NCBI GenBank assembly: GCA_046349395.1 | Contig: JAXMCK010000005.1 | Coordinates: forward strand, 1 to 64,000 | Reading direction: 5' to 3' | Source of the DNA: JAXMCK01 sp046349395 | GTDB lineage: Bacteria > Pseudomonadota > Alphaproteobacteria > Geminicoccales > Geminicoccaceae | DNA: 64,000 nt | Shown: piece by piece, positions 25,923-34,039 of the stretch | How the letters are laid out: each line of letters starts with the position of its first letter | Position numbering within the stretch: position 1 is the first letter of the stretch | Position numbers and translations under genes: made by a program | Notes under the pieces: generated by a model | Databases searched by the model: none | Seen by the model: only the letters and a program-made list of their open reading frames with translations | Told to the model about the DNA's origin: nothing

Positions 25923-26375
25923 CTACTTCTCCAATACACTCGGCCAGTTGGTGTTGGCTTTGGCGATGTAGCCCGGGATGTCGCCTTCCCACTTCTTGCG
26001 GATGTCGAGATTGTAGTTGAGGTAGAGCTTGCCGTCGACGATCCGCCACGCCTCTGGCTCGGTCGTCGCGGTGTAGCCCTGGCTCACGGCCCAGGCACAG
26101 TAGCCGCCATATTGCGGGGCGTAGGCCGCCGGGTCGGCCTTGAACTTGGCGAGATTGTCGGCGGTCGCGAACTGCCAGACGGCCCCGTTCCACTCGGTCT
26201 GGAACTCGGGCTTGCCCGGCACCGGCTTCTGCTCGGTGAAGTAGGCGACGGGATCGGTGCCGTGGATCGCCACGTGCGTCGCCGGATCGGCGAACACGGG
26301 CGGCTGCGCGGCGCTGGCCGCACCTGCAAAGGCCAGGGAGAGAACGAGGGCGAGACATGTGCGGCGAGCCGGCAT
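25923..26375 (-). CDS. Exported YHS-domain protein
   Basis: A 150-residue protein with a Sec signal peptide (MPARRT start, cleavage likely after ASAAQ near residue 23) and a YHS-like domain. The domain features GTDPVAYF, FATADNLAKFKADPAAYAPQYGGYCAWAVSQG and KLYLNYNLDIRKKW, which define the common family of exported YHS proteins. Conserved Tyr/Cys residues in this domain suggest metal or haem-related roles, but no reaction is established. The longer frame upstream is not supported; the signal peptide fixes the start at 26375. It is convergent with the beta-propeller gene. Confidence 0.88.
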   Translation of the reverse strand: MPARRTCLALVLSLAFAGAASAAQPPVFADPATHVAIHGTDPVAYFTEQKPVPGKPEFQTEWNGAVWQFATADNLAKFKADPAAYAPQYGGYCAWAVSQGYTATTEPEAWRIVDGKLYLNYNLDIRKKWEGDIPGYIAKANTNWPSVLEK

Positions 26376-26418
26376 CCGAGATCCTCCAAGTCGCGAGGCC
26401 TTCGTTCTGCGTCGCCGG

Positions 26419-26850
26419 TCAGGCCCTGGGAAGTGGATCGCGCGCGCGTCGCCGAAGTGTGAGACTTGGTGAAGTGACGGGAGCAGGGGCGCAGGCGACG
26501 ACCATGCCGGCGGCGGCGATGACCACGAGCCCCAGGATCGTCGGCCCGTCCGGCGTCTCGGCAAAGAAGATGAAGGTCCAGAGCACCGCGAAGGCGACGT
26601 AGCTGTAGTCGAATCCCGCAATGAGGGCGGCGGGCGCGATCTGGTAGGCGAAGGCGGTGCCGGCGCCGAAGACGGTCATCAGTACGGCCAACAGAAGCAT
26701 CAGACCCCATCCCTGGTCACTCATGGCGGCCCAGGGCCCGGCAAGGAACGGAACGGACGGCGCGGCCGGCACCAGCCCTGCCGCCAGGAGAACGCTGGCG
26801 ATCGAGCCGACGGCCAGGAGGCAGACATTGAGCCCCAGCGCCAGCAGCAT
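26419..26850 (-). pseudogene. 5'-truncated EamA/DMT-family transporter remnant
   Basis: The frame encodes about 143 residues with four hydrophobic segments. The stretch TAFAYQIAPAALIAGFDYSYVAFAVLWTFIFFAETP is the typical second EamA repeat of a drug/metabolite transporter. Full-length members have about 290-300 residues and ten segments, so the first half is missing. Reading upstream in frame from 26850 meets a TGA at 26935-26937 with no ATG in between, and the intervening residues do not look membrane-spanning. It is therefore most likely a decayed gene, although a short functional EamA half-protein cannot be excluded. Confidence 0.65.
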
Positions 26851-27091
26851 GGGCCGCTCGTGCAGGCAGTGCCGCGGTACTTGATACTCGAAGCTTGACC
26901 CGAAGGCACTTACGCAAGCCTTCCACGCTTGCCGTCATCCTTCAACTCACCGTTTAAGCCGGCCGCGGCCCCCCTACCCAAAGTGGGCATCCTGTAGCTT
27001 TCGCAACCTGCCGGCCCCGAACAGGATCGCCCCCACTCGCGGTGCAACGATCTCGCGAGCCGTCGGTCAACAGGTTGGGGGGATTGGTCCG

Positions 27092-28492
27092 ATGCGGGCC
27101 TGTTGGGCGTTCGTCGCGACACTCGTCGTCGCCCAAGGGATGGCGGCCGGTGCCGAGGCCGCCTCCAAGGGTACGAGCTTCTGGCGCGACTATGGCGACG
27201 TCGTCCACGATCTGAGCTGGAACAATCTCCGCGGCGACGGCGTGGTCGTGTCGGGCCAGGGCGGGATCGGCCTCTGGTTCAACAAGGACACGACCTTCGG
27301 CCGGAACAAGGAAGTCTTCGGGCACAGCTCTGATCATTTCCAGGAGTTGACCGGACTCGTCGCCGTCGACGGGCATCTGGGGCTGGGCACGGCCAAGTCC
27401 TTCGGCGAGGTCTACGGCGAGGTCTCCGTCACCGGTGCCTGGACCACGGCGACGGAGCCCGGCGGCAACAATGCGCGCTCGGATCTGGCCTGGGAGACCT
27501 ATTTCGGGGGGTGGCGCAGTGCGGACCTGTTCCCGGCTCTGGGCCCGAACGCGATCGACATCTCCGCCGGGAAGCAGAACTATCAGATCGGCACCGGCTT
27601 CCTCTACTGGAACGGGTCGACCAACGGCGGCGAGCGGGGCATGGCCTGGACCGCGCTCCGCACCGCCTGGGAAGAGACGGCCATCGCGAAGCTGACGACC
27701 CACGGCCTGACCGCCCAGGTGGCCTACCTGAAGCCCGACGACAATCCGCACACCGACAGCCGCTTCATCACGACGGATCTCGAGTACGATTTCTCGAAGC
27801 TCGTCGACATCGGCACGGCCGGGGCCGGCTACTCGCACTTCTTCCATTCCGACCTCGACACCCGCGACGGCATGGACGTGTGGAACCTTCGGGCGACGCT
27901 GACGCCGCTGAAGCCGACGGGTGTGCTGCCCGGCCTCAACCTGCTGGGCGAGTGGGCGCACGAGAACAATGACGACAAGCTCGAGTCGACCGCCTGGTTC
28001 ACGGAGGTCGGCTACGACTTCAAGGGCGTGCTGCCCTGGGCGCCGTACATCGGCTACCGCTACGCCTCGTTCGAGGGCGGTGAGAGCGACAGCGGCAAGA
28101 GCCACAACTGGGACCCGCTGTTCTACGGCATGGGCGGCAGCGGCAATCAGTCCTGGGGCACCTGGTTCCAGGGCGAGGTCCTCGGCGAGTGGGTCATCAG
28201 CAACTCGAACCTCAACTCGCACAATGTTCGACTGGTGCTGAACCCGAGAGACGATCTGCAGCTCTTCCTGCTCTATTACAACTTCAGCGTCGACGACAAG
28301 GACGCCGCCGGGGTCACCGACAGCAACTTCGCCCAGGAAGTGGACCTGATCGGGTCCTACACCTTCAACAAATATCTGTCGTTCACGGGCGTGCTCGGGT
28401 GGAGCACGCCGGGCGATGCCGCCAAGGAGACCTTCGGCGGTGCGAACGACGACTGGCTCTACAGCATGCTCTACGCCCAGGTGACCTTCTGA
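27092..28492 (+). CDS. Outer-membrane beta-barrel porin
   Basis: A 466-residue exported protein. The signal peptide occupies about residues 1-24 (cleavage near AEAAS). The mature protein has alternating amphipathic strands throughout and ends in ...YAQVTF, with the terminal Phe expected for BAM-dependent barrels. Aromatic-rich strands such as TFGRNKEVFGHSS and NQSWGTWFQGEVLGEW resemble alginate-export/porin-type barrels. It starts the plus-strand series porin, GadC-like antiporter, glutaminase, with 19 bases to the next gene. It may admit glutamine or glutamate, but specificity is not visible. Confidence 0.85.
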   Translation: MRACWAFVATLVVAQGMAAGAEAASKGTSFWRDYGDVVHDLSWNNLRGDGVVVSGQGGIGLWFNKDTTFGRNKEVFGHSSDHFQELTGLVAVDGHLGLGTAKSFGEVYGEVSVTGAWTTATEPGGNNARSDLAWETYFGGWRSADLFPALGPNAIDISAGKQNYQIGTGFLYWNGSTNGGERGMAWTALRTAWEETAIAKLTTHGLTAQVAYLKPDDNPHTDSRFITTDLEYDFSKLVDIGTAGAGYSHFFHSDLDTRDGMDVWNLRATLTPLKPTGVLPGLNLLGEWAHENNDDKLESTAWFTEVGYDFKGVLPWAPYIGYRYASFEGGESDSGKSHNWDPLFYGMGGSGNQSWGTWFQGEVLGEWVISNSNLNSHNVRLVLNPRDDLQLFLLYYNFSVDDKDAAGVTDSNFAQEVDLIGSYTFNKYLSFTGVLGWSTPGDAAKETFGGANDDWLYSMLYAQVTF

Positions 28493-28511
28493 GCGAGCGG
28501 AGGAAAGTCTA

Positions 28512-30086
28512 GTGGCAAGCGTCCTGCAGAAAGGCGGCTCGGCCGCCCCCGCTCCTGCCGCACCCCGCGGTGCGGCGAGTGCGGTCAAGCTCGGCGTCTT
28601 CACGCTCGCCATGATGAACGTGGCGGCCGTCGTCAGCCTGCGCGGCATCCCGGCCGAGGCCGAGTACGGGCTTAGCTCGATCTTCTACTATCTGTTCGCC
28701 GCCGTCTTCTTCCTGATCCCGGTGTCGCTGGTCGCCGCCGAGCTGGCGACGGGCTGGCCGCAGAACGGTGGCGTGTTCCGCTGGGTCGGCGAGGCGTTCG
28801 GACCGCGCTGGGGTTTCCTCGCCATCTGGCTGCAGTGGCTGGAGAGCACGATCTGGTACCCGACCGTGCTCACCTTCGCCGCGGTGGCTCTCGCCTTCCT
28901 CGGTCCCGATCAGACCTGGGACCAAGCGCTTGCCGCGAACAAATGGTACACGCTGGTGATCGTCCTCCTCGTCTATTGGGGGGCGACCTTCATCAACTTC
29001 CGCGGCGTCGGCTTCATGGGTGCGGTTAGCAAATGGGGCTCGCTCGTCGGCACGATCATCCCGGCGACCCTCCTGATCGTGCTGGGCTTCGTCTATTTCG
29101 GCCAAGTGATGAGCGGCACGCCCGACGTTGCCGGCATGCCCGGCACCGGCCTGCAGATCAAGTTGGGCTGGGATCAGGTCATTCCCGACTTCACCAACTT
29201 CAACAACATCGTGCTGGCCGCCAGCATCTTCCTCTTCTACGCCGGCATGGAAATGTCCGCCGTCCACGTCAAGGACCTGGACAATCCGGCCCGCAACTAT
29301 CCCCTGGCGATCCTGGTCGCGTCGATCCTCACCGTGGCGATCTTCGTGCTCGGCACGCTGGCCGTCGGCTTCGTGGTGCCGAACCAGGACATCAACCTGG
29401 TGCAGACGCTGCTCGTCTTCTTCGACGACACGCTGGACGCCTACCATGTCGGCTTTCTGAAATACGTCATGGCGCTCTGCCTCGCCTTCGGCGTGCTGGG
29501 CGGCGTCGTGACCTGGGTCGGCGGCCCGTCCAAGGGCCTGCTCGCGGTGGGCCGCGCCGGCTACCTGCCCCCGTTCCTGCAGCAGACCAACGCCAACGGC
29601 ATCCAGGTGCACATCCTGCTGGTGCAGGCACTGATCGTGACGTTCCTCTCGGTCCTCTTCGTTGTCCTGCCGTCGGTGCAGACGGCCTATCAGATCTTGA
29701 GCCAGCTCACGATCATCCTCTACCTCATCATGTATCTGCTGATGTTCGGGGCGGCGATCCATCTCCGCTACTCGGAGCCGAACACCTATCGCGCCTACAA
29801 GGTGCCGGGCGGCGAGGTCGGCATGTGGATCATCGGCGGTGCGGGCCTCGTCGGATCGCTGATCGCGTTCCTCCTCAGCTTCGTCCCGCCGAGCCAGATC
29901 CCGACCGGCGGACCCGCCACCTATGTCGGGTTCCTCATCGCCGGGACGGTCGTCTGCGTCGCCATCCCGTTCCTGATCTACGCCTCCCGCAAGCCGCACT
30001 GGCGGACACCGGAGGGGGCGGCCGACTTCGAGCCGTTCAACTGGGAGCGCGAGGGCCGGCATCCCGGCCAGCAGTCCACGCGCTGA
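28512..30086 (+). CDS. gadC: GadC-like glutamate/GABA antiporter (APC family)
   Basis: A 524-residue inner-membrane amino-acid antiporter with about 12 hydrophobic segments. The N-terminal KLGVFTLAMMNVAAVVSLRGIPAEAEYG and the following WPQNGGVFRWVGEAFGPRWGF are characteristic of the GadC group, which exchanges external glutamate for internal GABA during acid resistance. The C-terminal cytoplasmic tail (about residues 480-524, with HWRTPEGAADFEPFNWEREGRHPGQ) corresponds to the pH-gating plug of GadC. GTG 28512 follows GGAGGAAAG. Glutaminase comes 25 bases later and glutamate decarboxylase lies at 34040, which supports the specificity. Confidence 0.87.
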   Translation: MASVLQKGGSAAPAPAAPRGAASAVKLGVFTLAMMNVAAVVSLRGIPAEAEYGLSSIFYYLFAAVFFLIPVSLVAAELATGWPQNGGVFRWVGEAFGPRWGFLAIWLQWLESTIWYPTVLTFAAVALAFLGPDQTWDQALAANKWYTLVIVLLVYWGATFINFRGVGFMGAVSKWGSLVGTIIPATLLIVLGFVYFGQVMSGTPDVAGMPGTGLQIKLGWDQVIPDFTNFNNIVLAASIFLFYAGMEMSAVHVKDLDNPARNYPLAILVASILTVAIFVLGTLAVGFVVPNQDINLVQTLLVFFDDTLDAYHVGFLKYVMALCLAFGVLGGVVTWVGGPSKGLLAVGRAGYLPPFLQQTNANGIQVHILLVQALIVTFLSVLFVVLPSVQTAYQILSQLTIILYLIMYLLMFGAAIHLRYSEPNTYRAYKVPGGEVGMWIIGGAGLVGSLIAFLLSFVPPSQIPTGGPATYVGFLIAGTVVCVAIPFLIYASRKPHWRTPEGAADFEPFNWEREGRHPGQQSTR

Positions 30087-30111
30087 GCGAGCAGGATCGA
30101 GGGGAAACGCC

Positions 30112-31053
30112 ATGGCCACGGGCCTGTCCACCGACGCCATCCGCTCTGCCGTGGAGTCGGCCCACGCCGCCGGCAAGGATCTGCCGGGCGGCGTGAACGC
30201 CAGCTACATCCCCTACCTCGCGAAGGTGCCCTCCTCGCTCTGCGGCCTCGCCGTGGCGACGGTGGACGGTGAGCTGTTCGAGGCGGGCGACACGCGCTTC
30301 GAGTTCGCGATCGAGTCGATCTCGAAGGTGTTCACGCTCTGCCGGGTCATCGACGAGATCGGCGCGCCGGCCCTTCGCCAGAAGGTCGGCGCCGAGCCGA
30401 CGGGCGCACCGTTCAATTCGGTGATCGCGATCGAGCTGCACAAGGGCAAGGCCCTCTCGCCGCTCGTCAATGCGGGTGCCATGTCGACCGCCAGCCTCGT
30501 GACGGCCGCCACCCGCGACGAGCACTGGCAGAAGATCCTGGACACCCAGAGCGACTTCGCCGGTCGGCCGATCGCGCTCAACGACGAGGTCTTCAAGTCC
30601 GAGTCCGACACCAACTTCCACAACCGGGCTATCGCCTGGCTGCTCTACAGCTACGGCACGATGTATTGCGAGCCGATGCGGGCCTGCGACGTCTACACCG
30701 CACAGTGCTCGACCGCGATCACCACCGTCGACCTCGCCGTGATGGGAGCGACCCTCGCCAACGGCGGCGTCAACCCTCGTACAGGCAGGCGCTGCATGAA
30801 GGCGGAGAACGTGCCGCACGTGCTGGCCGAGATGACGATGGAGGGGCTCTACGACACCGCCGGCGACTGGTTCTACCAGGTAGGGCTCCCCGGCAAGAGC
30901 GGTGTCGGCGGCGGCATCGTGGCGGTGGCGCCGGGCAAATGCGCCATCGCCGGCTTCTCGCCACCCCTCGATCCGATTGGCAACAGTGTCCGCGGCCAGG
31001 CCATGGTGAAGCAGGTGGCGGCGGAGCTGGGGCTCAGCGTGCTCAAGGGCTGA
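30112..31053 (+). CDS. glsA: Glutaminase
   Basis: A 313-residue serine-dependent glutaminase that converts glutamine to glutamate and ammonia. The beta-lactamase-like Ser69-x-x-Lys72 motif (SISK) is present, as are the family segments EPTGAPFNSVIAIE near 95 and PLVNAGAMSTASLV near 117. The length is normal for the family. In acid-resistance system 2 the ammonia released neutralises protons and the glutamate feeds decarboxylation; the gadC gene directly upstream fits this. The stop overlaps the following start (TGATG). Confidence 0.95.
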   Translation: MATGLSTDAIRSAVESAHAAGKDLPGGVNASYIPYLAKVPSSLCGLAVATVDGELFEAGDTRFEFAIESISKVFTLCRVIDEIGAPALRQKVGAEPTGAPFNSVIAIELHKGKALSPLVNAGAMSTASLVTAATRDEHWQKILDTQSDFAGRPIALNDEVFKSESDTNFHNRAIAWLLYSYGTMYCEPMRACDVYTAQCSTAITTVDLAVMGATLANGGVNPRTGRRCMKAENVPHVLAEMTMEGLYDTAGDWFYQVGLPGKSGVGGGIVAVAPGKCAIAGFSPPLDPIGNSVRGQAMVKQVAAELGLSVLKG

Positions 31054-31520
31054 TGCCGCTCACCGTACCCACGCTGCTGGCCCTGGATCTGGTGCCGGTG
31101 GCCCTCGTCGTGGTCCTTCACATCTACGGCACGATGGAGGTCGTCCGCCTGCGCCGGGTGGCGTTCCAGCAGGCGATCGCTCGGGCGGCGTTGACACGGG
31201 CCGTCCTGGTCCTGCCCGCGGCGGCCGTCGGTCTGATCCTGCTCCACGCCGTCGAGATCTGGCTCATGGGCTGGTGGATCTGGTGGCGCGGGCTCCTGCC
31301 CGATCTCGGCCACTGCCTTCTGCTCGCCGGAACGTCCTATACCACGCTGGGCTACCCTGGTCCGCTGCCGGGTGCAGCCGGTGCCACGTTCTCCATCGTC
31401 CTCGCGGCCCTCGGCTGGCTGATGTTCGGCTGGTCTACCGGCGTCGTCGTCTCGACTCTCATCCAGTACGAGCGCGTCCGGCAGAAGCTGGGGCTCGAGA
31501 CCGAGGACCTCGGCGTATGA
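31053..31520 (+). CDS. Small membrane protein with two-helix ion-channel-like architecture
   Basis: A 155-residue protein with about four hydrophobic segments. Between the last two lies SYTTLGYPGPLP, which resembles the pore loop of two-TM potassium channels, although the canonical T-x-G-Y-G-D filter is degenerate. The C-terminal ERVRQKLGLETEDLGV is cytoplasmic in this model. It is translationally coupled to glutaminase upstream and to the APC transporter downstream (ATGA overlap), so it belongs to the acid-resistance transcript. It could pass K+ or act as an uncharacterised accessory; the channel call is tentative. Confidence 0.65.
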   Translation: MPLTVPTLLALDLVPVALVVVLHIYGTMEVVRLRRVAFQQAIARAALTRAVLVLPAAAVGLILLHAVEIWLMGWWIWWRGLLPDLGHCLLLAGTSYTTLGYPGPLPGAAGATFSIVLAALGWLMFGWSTGVVVSTLIQYERVRQKLGLETEDLGV

Positions 31521-32848
31521 CGCCCTCCGACACATCCCAACGCCCGCGCCGCATGAGCTTGTGGGACGTCGTCGCCATCGGCATCGGCTCGATGGTCGGT
31601 GCCGGCATCTTCGCCCTGATGGGCGAGATCGCGGCCCGTGCCGGATCGGCCGTATACCTGTCCTTCGTCATCGCAGGCGTCGTGGCCGTGCTCTCGGGCT
31701 ACAGCTACGCCCGCCTCTCCAGCGTCTTCCCCTCATCGGGCGGCATCGTCGACTTCCTCGAGCGCGGGATGGGTGCCGGAGCCGTGTCGGGTACTATGTC
31801 CCTCATGTACCTGGTGACGGTCGTCGTCTCGACGGCCGTCGTCGCCAAGGCGTTCGGCGCCTATGCGGCACGTCTCGCCTCGGGCTGGGATCAGGCACCA
31901 TGGCTCGCCAACGCCTTCGGCTCCGCGATCGTGCTGGCATTGGCCTATGTCAACATGGCCGGCAGTGCCGCGGCGGGTCGGGCCGAGATGCTGCTGGTCG
32001 GCATCAAGCTCGCCATCCTGGGCGTGCTCGTCGTCGGCGGCGCCAGCCAGCTGCACGTCGAGTATCTGGGCACCGACCATTACGGCACACCGACGAACAT
32101 CGTCGCCGGCGCCGGCCTCGCCTTCTTCGCCTATGCCGGCTACGGCATGATGGCCAATGCCGGCGGCTCCGTCGACGAGCCGCGCCGCACCATCCCGCTG
32201 GCGATCACGATCGCGATCGGCTCCGTCTGCGTGCTCTACATCGTGCTGGCTGTCGTCGTGCTGGGCACCCTGACACCGGAGCAGCTGGAGACCTACCGCG
32301 ACACCGCCGTCGCCGAAGCGGCGCGTCCGGCCCTGGGCGATCTCGGCTTCGTCCTGGTCTCGATCGCGGCCCTTCTGGCGACCGCGTCGGCGGTGAACGC
32401 CAATCTCTTCACCGGCCTCAACGTGACCTCCGCACTCTCCGCCTCGGGTGCCCTCGCCAAAGCGTTTAACCGGCCGATCTGGGGCCGGGGCACCCTTGGC
32501 CTCATCCTCATCGTCGTCGCCACGCTGGCTCTGCTGAACTTTTCGGGCCTTGGCGCCATCGCCAGCCTCGGCAGTGCGGCCTTCCTCCTGACCTATCTGG
32601 CGGTCCAGGCGGCCCACTGGAACCTCGCCGACCGGACGGCCGGCTCGCGATTCCTGATCATTGCCGGGTCGCTCGCCATCGCGGCGGTGCTGGCCGTGCT
32701 GCTCGTCCAGCAATGGCACGACCAGCGGCAGGTCCTGTACGAGTTCGTCGGCTTCCTCGTGCTGTGCTGGCTTACCCAGGACATCATGCGCCGGTTGACC
32801 CGAAGCGCCTCCGACCCCGGCAGGTCGCCCCGTCCATCCGCCAACTGA
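31517..32848 (+). CDS. APC-family amino-acid permease
   Basis: A 443-residue inner-membrane transporter with about 12 hydrophobic segments. The N-terminal consensus SLWDVVAIGIGSMVGAGIFALMG is the first helix of the APC superfamily. GLAFFAYAGYGMMANAGG-x-VDEPRRTIPLAI is the conserved helix 6 and loop. It differs from the upstream GadC-like protein and lacks its C-terminal plug, so a different substrate is likely. The ATG overlaps the preceding stop (ATGA). The long frame upstream of 31517 only shadows the neighbouring gene. Confidence 0.9.
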   Translation: MTPSDTSQRPRRMSLWDVVAIGIGSMVGAGIFALMGEIAARAGSAVYLSFVIAGVVAVLSGYSYARLSSVFPSSGGIVDFLERGMGAGAVSGTMSLMYLVTVVVSTAVVAKAFGAYAARLASGWDQAPWLANAFGSAIVLALAYVNMAGSAAAGRAEMLLVGIKLAILGVLVVGGASQLHVEYLGTDHYGTPTNIVAGAGLAFFAYAGYGMMANAGGSVDEPRRTIPLAITIAIGSVCVLYIVLAVVVLGTLTPEQLETYRDTAVAEAARPALGDLGFVLVSIAALLATASAVNANLFTGLNVTSALSASGALAKAFNRPIWGRGTLGLILIVVATLALLNFSGLGAIASLGSAAFLLTYLAVQAAHWNLADRTAGSRFLIIAGSLAIAAVLAVLLVQQWHDQRQVLYEFVGFLVLCWLTQDIMRRLTRSASDPGRSPRPSAN

Positions 32849-32868
32849 GGAGGCTGCCGGGCACATGG

Positions 32869-33309
32869 GTGGCGCGGTGGGACCACCCTGACCTGGACGA
32901 CACCGACCGGTCACCGCAACGAGGGACCGAGCCTGCCTTGGCAGCAATAGACGCGCTGCTGACCCCTCTCTATCGCTCGGTTGGCCCCGACCTCGGCGCG
33001 GCGACAGTGCTCCTGGCACTGGCCCTGCTCAGCGCCGACACCGGCAACGCGGTCAGTACTGCTGGTGATGTCGCGGGCGTTACCGGCCTCGCGGAAAGCG
33101 TTGTGCGCCATCGACTCGGAAAGGTGCGCTCGCTGGGCCTGATCAACGGGAGCTTGGGAACCTATCGCCTGAGCCCGGACGGTCGCCGCACACTCGGGAA
33201 CCTCTGGGCGGCTACCGCGTCGAGGTTGCTCGCTGCTCGCGCGTTCCCTCCGGCGGACCAAGAGAAACAGCGACCCGCACTGACATTGATCCGTAGTTCC
33301 AACAGTTGA
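32869..33309 (+). CDS. Winged-helix transcriptional regulator 1
   Basis: About 146 residues if GTG 32869 is used; a TTG near 32938 would start at the folded domain. A helix-turn-helix is seen at STAGDVAGVTGLAESVVRHRLGKVRSLGLI, followed by a short wing (GTYRLSPDGRRTL). This gives a MarR/IclR-like winged helix without ligand-binding domain. It sits between the APC permease and a second regulator, both on plus, and could control the acid-resistance genes. The true start is uncertain because the ribosome-binding site (GAGGAGG, 32848-32854) is rather far from GTG. Confidence 0.6.
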   Translation: MARWDHPDLDDTDRSPQRGTEPALAAIDALLTPLYRSVGPDLGAATVLLALALLSADTGNAVSTAGDVAGVTGLAESVVRHRLGKVRSLGLINGSLGTYRLSPDGRRTLGNLWAATASRLLAARAFPPADQEKQRPALTLIRSSNS

Positions 33310-33360
33310 CGTACGACGTTACGCGCCGTCATCGTGCTGCCGGCGACAGGATGGGGTTAC

Positions 33361-33984
33361 ATGAACAAGCGGGACGGGTCGGCTGACCCCCACATACGTC
33401 GCACCGACCTGGAGGCGGCGCGCAACGGTCTCGGTGTCGAGATCGACATCGGCCGCTACCATGAAGTCGCTCACTATTGCTCGCTGCTGATCAGCAGCTT
33501 CATGATCAGACACTTGACCAAGCTACATCGTGTGTTCGACGGCGATCTCGTAGCGCCCATCGTCCTCGGCGAAATCGCGCATCACAACGTCGCCGGCACT
33601 TTCGTCCGGGACGGTTTCCTGACGCAGAGCGGCGAGACCGTGGTGAAGGGCCGAGTTCCGGGTCCACTACGACCCTGCAACGTCCTCTCGATCAGCGAGG
33701 CGACGGGCATTCCCCGAGAGTCCGTCCGTCGGCGGGTGGACCAGTTCATTCGCCGGGGCTGGATCAGGCGTGACGATGGCGGCCTCGTCATGACGAGCAA
33801 GGTCGCCGAAGAGTTCGTGCCCGACTTCAACCTGACGACGCTGAAGGATCTCCTGGCGACCGCCGAGCGGCTGGACAAGGTCCTTGCTGCCCCGCGATCC
33901 GAAGATGGTGCGACGGCACCTGTCGCCGCACCTGTCGCGCCGCGAGCCTGGTCGCCGCAGCGGGCACGCCGGTCAGCGGCGTAG
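33361..33984 (+). CDS. Winged-helix transcriptional regulator 2
   Basis: A 207-residue protein. A helical N-terminal region (about 15-75, including EVAHYCSLLISSFMIRHLTKLH) is followed by a winged helix. The recognition part is SISEATGIPRESVRRRVDQFIRRGWIRRDDGGLVMTSKVAEEF. A Pro/Ala-rich tail ends the protein. ATG 33361 is preceded by AGGATGGGG; a GTG at 33334 is possible. The layout (helical region, then HTH and wing) is shared with the preceding gene, suggesting a diverged pair. Both lie just before the convergent glutamate decarboxylase gene. No ligand domain is recognisable. Confidence 0.75.
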   Translation: MNKRDGSADPHIRRTDLEAARNGLGVEIDIGRYHEVAHYCSLLISSFMIRHLTKLHRVFDGDLVAPIVLGEIAHHNVAGTFVRDGFLTQSGETVVKGRVPGPLRPCNVLSISEATGIPRESVRRRVDQFIRRGWIRRDDGGLVMTSKVAEEFVPDFNLTTLKDLLATAERLDKVLAAPRSEDGATAPVAAPVAPRAWSPQRARRSAA

Positions 33985-34001
33985 CAAGCTCAAACGAGCG
34001 A

Positions 34002-34018
34002 CCGGTCCCCGAGACCGG
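34002..34018. terminator. Possible hairpin between convergent regulator and gadB
   Basis: CCGGTC (34002-34007) and GACCGG (34013-34018) form a six-base perfect stem with a five-base loop in the 55-base gap between the convergent genes. There is no following T-run, so termination efficiency is uncertain. Confidence 0.35.
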
Positions 34019-34039
34019 CCGCCTCCATCAATCGCCCGC

